In this document: in pieces, positions 14,505 through 15,013 of the stretch
Layout: every line of letters starts with the position of its first letter
How positions within the stretch are numbered: position 1 is the first letter of the stretch
Assembly (NCBI GenBank): GCA_019242465.1
Contig: JAFAVL010000361.1
Location: forward strand, 1 to 15,013
Source: Chroococcidiopsidaceae cyanobacterium CP_BM_RX_35
GTDB taxonomy: Bacteria; Cyanobacteriota; Cyanobacteriia; Cyanobacteriales; Chroococcidiopsidaceae
Direction: 5' to 3'
Length of the DNA stretch: 15,013 bases
Position numbers and translations under genes: made by a program
Notes under the pieces: generated by a model
Seen by the model: only the letters and a program-made list of their open reading frames with translations
Database searches by the model: none
Told to the model about the DNA's origin: nothing

Positions 14505-15013
14505 ATGAATCAAGAAAACTCTATACAGACTCTAGCAGTAGACATTGGGGGCAGTGGGATTAAGGTGATGGTTCTAGATCAAGGCGGACATCCACAGACT
14601 GAACGCAGTCGTGTGGAAACACCTCGCCCCGCGCATCCGGATGCTGTGATTGCAGCTATTGTTGAGTTAGTAGCAGGTCAAGGTGACTTTGACCGAGTGA
14701 CAGTAGGCTTCCCAGGTGTCGTGCATAACGGTATTACCAAAACGGCAGTCAATCTCAGCCCAGATTGGGTGGGGTTCGATTTGGCAACAAAACTCTTTCA
14801 TCTTTTGGGTAAGCCTGTGCGGATTGCCAATGATGCCGATATCCAAGGATTTGCGGCGATTTCTGGACATGGGGTAGAGTTAGTGATTACCCTGGGCACT
14901 GGCTTCGGCTCGGCACTGTTTTTAGACGGGAAGCTTTTGCCAAATCTGGAACTTGGTCACCATAATTTTCGCCTTGGCAAAACCTACGAACAACAACTAG
15001 GGCGGGCGGCATT
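14505..15013 (+). CDS. ROK-family kinase, polyphosphate-glucokinase-like, cut by window end
   Basis: An ATG at 14505 opens a frame that is still open at the right edge (169 codons seen). The phosphate-binding loop is DIGGSGIK (13-20). FPGVV (about 72-76), ANDADIQG with the catalytic aspartate (about 116-123) and TLGTGFGSAL follow, then ELGHH where zinc-containing ROK proteins place a histidine. The pattern, especially GSGIK and the LELGHHNFRLGKTYEQQLG segment, matches polyphosphate glucokinases, which phosphorylate glucose with polyphosphate and/or ATP. A plain ROK glucokinase is the alternative. A purine stretch AAAGAAGAG about ten bases upstream may serve as the ribosome-binding site. Divergent from glsA. 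Confidence 0.85.
   Translation, partial: MNQENSIQTLAVDIGGSGIKVMVLDQGGHPQTERSRVETPRPAHPDAVIAAIVELVAGQGDFDRVTVGFPGVVHNGITKTAVNLSPDWVGFDLATKLFHLLGKPVRIANDADIQGFAAISGHGVELVITLGTGFGSALFLDGKLLPNLELGHHNFRLGKTYEQQLGRAA

Noticed and set aside
1..15013. CRISPR array or cas genes
   Set aside because: No regularly spaced direct repeats and no Cas-like protein are present. The only tandem repeat is the coding 45-bp duplication in the M23 gene.

Overview
The window looks like a piece of a cyanobacterial chromosome. The palindrome GCGATCGC (HIP1), typical of cyanobacteria, occurs eight times in 15 kb, where chance predicts about 0.2. The genes fit this: a glutathione-type GshA, a TrmL/MnmE tRNA-modification set, an LytM-type M23 peptidase with a TTG start, and two IS1-family transposases of the kinds common in filamentous and Chroococcidiopsis-like cyanobacteria. 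The exact genus cannot be read from the sequence.

Layout. A family-2 glycosyltransferase runs off the left edge on the minus strand (1-834), followed by a small unrecognised protein (1073-1417, minus). A 469-bp AT-rich region with a consensus CRP-type operator precedes a complete GH31 alpha-glucosidase-like gene on the plus strand (1887-4223). It converges with mnmE (4252-5634, minus). Next come a 175-bp segment bounded by long inverted repeats (5735-5909) and an AMP-forming acyl-CoA synthetase-like gene (5889-7451, minus) whose last codons and stop lie inside the right-hand repeat. Immediately upstream of that gene is a nest of two degenerate IS1-family elements. Element A (about 7470/7528-8301) is frameshifted and truncated. 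Element B (about 8302-9079) is also frameshifted and sits where A breaks off, with clear terminal inverted repeats. A tRNA with CAU anticodon (9242-9315, minus) and an M23 peptidase (9433-10752, minus) follow. A 780-bp non-coding stretch contains leader hairpins and a REP-like palindrome. The right end holds trmL, gshA and glsA, all minus, and a divergent ROK/polyphosphate-glucokinase-like gene cut by the right edge.

How the genes relate. Most are housekeeping. Glutaminase next to glutamate-cysteine ligase suggests a glutamate-to-glutathione link. MnmE and TrmL both modify the tRNA wobble position but are about 6 kb apart. GH31 and the glucokinase-like gene would release and phosphorylate glucose, but are also far apart. 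The stretch from 5599 to 12434 (synthetase, IS nest, tRNA, M23, intergenic region) contains no HIP1 site, which hints at a more recently rearranged or acquired section.

No complete novel multi-gene system was found. The most unusual signals are the nested inverted repeat that supplies the synthetase stop codon, the REP-like sequence that matches an in-frame 45-bp duplication in the M23 gene, the IS-into-IS insertion beside the synthetase start, and the CRP-like operator before the GH31 gene.
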